Shown one piece after another: positions 5,918 through 7,145 of a stretch of 7,145 nt of DNA (position 1 is the first letter of the stretch; every line of letters starts with the position of its first letter). The stretch is from Planctomycetota bacterium. Its GTDB lineage: Bacteria; Planctomycetota; Phycisphaerae; UBA1845. The position numbers and the translations under genes were made by a program. The stretch spans positions 1-7,145 of the forward strand of contig JADFRH010000073.1 in NCBI GenBank assembly GCA_022561415.1, read 5' to 3'. The notes beneath the pieces are model-generated. The model did not search any database. It was given only the letters and a program-made list of their open reading frames with translations, and was not told the origin of the DNA.

Positions 5918-7145
5918 GTGAACGAATATCGTAGCATCATTTTCATCGCTGTTTGCGGACTGCTGACACAGAGTGGCTGCACGCCTGACGACGCGTCGGC
6001 GGAGCGAACAGCCATCCGCGCCGATGCTTCCTGGCCGAATATATTGCTGATTTCGGTGGACATGCTTCGCCCCGATCACCTCGGATGTTACGGATACACA
6101 CGCGAGACAAGTCCCCGCATCGATCGCCTGGCATCGGAAGGCACGCTGTTCGAGAACGCGATTAGCAGCGCGCCGTGGACATTGCCTGCGCACGCGTCGC
6201 TGTTCACCGGTCTGACCGACAGCGCTCACGGCTGCGTGGATACAAACCGATCGCTTGATCCGAAGCTTACCACGATCGCGGAGCGCCTTAAGGCAATCGG
6301 CTATGCGACCGTCGGGTTTTTCTCCGGACCCTATCTTCATCCCGTGTTCGGTCTTGCGCAGGGATTCGACGAGTACATCGACTGCACATCGTATTCACGG
6401 TTGAGCGACAAGACGGCATCGAGCACGGGCACGGTCGAGGGCAGCGCGATTTGGGAGGCCTCACACAGCGACGTCACGAATCCGCGGGTCTACAAAGCGG
6501 TGCAGGAGTGGATGAGAAGGAGTGGTGATCGCCGTCCGTTCTTTATGTTCGTCCACATGTGGGACGTGCATTACGACTTCACGCCGCCCCAGCCTTACGA
6601 TCGCAAGTTCGATCCGGATTACCAGGGTCCGTTCGATGGGTCAAACTTCTTCTTTGACCAGTGGATCAACGCCCGGATGGATAAGCGTGATCTCGAACAC
6701 TTGATCGCGCTGTACGATGGGGAAATCGCGTGGACGGACCAATACATCGGCAGGATTCTCGATGATCTGGACGCGCTGGGACTGCGGGATAGCACGGTCG
6801 TCGTTCTCGTGGCAGACCATGGAACCGAATTCTTCGAACACGGCGAGAAAAGTCACCGCAAGACCCTCTTTGATGAAGTGATCAAAATCCCGATGATCGT
6901 GCGTTATCCCGGCCGGGTGCCCTCGGGGAAACGCATCGCGGCGCAGACTTCGATCATCGACGTGACGCCGACTATCCTCGAATTGATCGGACTGTCCACG
7001 CCGAAGGACGTGATGGGGCACAGCCTGGTGCCGCTTTTTTCCGACGGGTTCTTCCCACTGGACCGCGTGGTCGTGAGTGAACTAGCGTCCTTGGGAAGAA
7101 AGATGAAGTCGTTTCGCCGTCGCGACTGGAAGCTCATCAGGGACG
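5918..7145 (+). CDS. Sulfatase / alkaline-phosphatase-superfamily lipoprotein (C-terminus cut by window edge)
   Basis: The frame opens at GTG 5918 and is still open at the right edge, giving 409 codons. The N-terminus (MNEYRSIIFIAVCGLLTQSGC) is a short export signal ending at Cys21; the lipobox is degenerate because Gln sits at -3. NILLISVDMLRPDHLGCYGY (41-60) is the sulfatase-type metal-binding start, with Asp48 as ligand but Met49 where many family members have a second Asp. APWTLPAHASLFTG (85-98) aligns with the C/S-x-P-x-R nucleophile motif, placing Thr88 at the nucleophile and His92 in place of Arg. VADHGTEFFEHG (298-309) supplies further metal ligands (Asp300, His301), followed by GEKSHRKTLFDE (309-320) and IPMIVRYPG. 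The enzyme would hydrolyse or transfer a sulfate or phosphate ester outside the cytoplasm. Because the usual modified Cys/Ser is absent, phosphoesterase or phosphotransferase activity is as plausible as sulfatase. It is probably co-transcribed with the upstream glycosyltransferase. Confidence 0.9.
   Translation, partial: MNEYRSIIFIAVCGLLTQSGCTPDDASAERTAIRADASWPNILLISVDMLRPDHLGCYGYTRETSPRIDRLASEGTLFENAISSAPWTLPAHASLFTGLTDSAHGCVDTNRSLDPKLTTIAERLKAIGYATVGFFSGPYLHPVFGLAQGFDEYIDCTSYSRLSDKTASSTGTVEGSAIWEASHSDVTNPRVYKAVQEWMRRSGDRRPFFMFVHMWDVHYDFTPPQPYDRKFDPDYQGPFDGSNFFFDQWINARMDKRDLEHLIALYDGEIAWTDQYIGRILDDLDALGLRDSTVVVLVADHGTEFFEHGEKSHRKTLFDEVIKIPMIVRYPGRVPSGKRIAAQTSIIDVTPTILELIGLSTPKDVMGHSLVPLFSDGFFPLDRVVVSELASLGRKMKSFRRRDWKLIRD

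Noticed and set aside
5753..6340. Minus-strand open frame (195 codons) across the start of the sulfatase-like gene
   Set aside because: It overlaps the well-conserved sulfatase N-terminal motifs on the plus strand and shows no domain of its own.

Overview
The window is GC-rich bacterial DNA, most likely from a Planctomycetota bacterium. The main pointer is a secreted, cysteine-rich protein of unknown function carrying a degenerate dockerin-like pair of helices (the NVTDVLQ..RAFVG type) and two identically spaced Cys motifs. A sulfatase-fold lipoprotein next to sugar-transfer genes also fits that phylum. This placement is inference from protein style, since no rRNA or other marker is present.

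Layout. On the minus strand, positions 1-363 hold the N-terminal part of a class V (cysteine-desulfurase-like) aminotransferase that runs off the left edge. Positions 364-720 are a non-coding stretch with short direct, inverted and tandem repeats. Positions 721-1752 encode the secreted protein, also on the minus strand. A long divergent intergenic region (1753-2343) separates these from three plus-strand genes. The three are a GT2 glycosyltransferase fused to a SAM methyltransferase (2344-3933), a GT39/ArnT-like multi-pass membrane glycosyltransferase (4101-5858), and a sulfatase/alkaline-phosphatase-superfamily lipoprotein cut by the right edge (5918-7145+).

How the genes may work together. 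The three plus-strand genes look like part of a cell-envelope glycan pathway. The GT2 domain resembles dolichyl/polyprenyl-phosphate sugar synthases, and the membrane protein resembles enzymes that use such lipid-linked sugars on the outer face of the membrane. The sulfatase-fold protein would act outside the cytoplasm on a sulfate or phosphate ester. The last two genes are 59 bp apart and probably co-transcribed; the first is 167 bp upstream of the second. This pathway is inferred from families and order and no substrate can be read from the sequence. The two minus-strand genes show no evident functional link to it.

No tRNA, rRNA, CRISPR array, insertion sequence or convincing intrinsic terminator was seen. 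The most unusual items are the fusion enzyme, the threonine at the expected nucleophile position of the sulfatase-like protein, the twin Cys motifs, and the 16-bp tandem repeats upstream of the aminotransferase.
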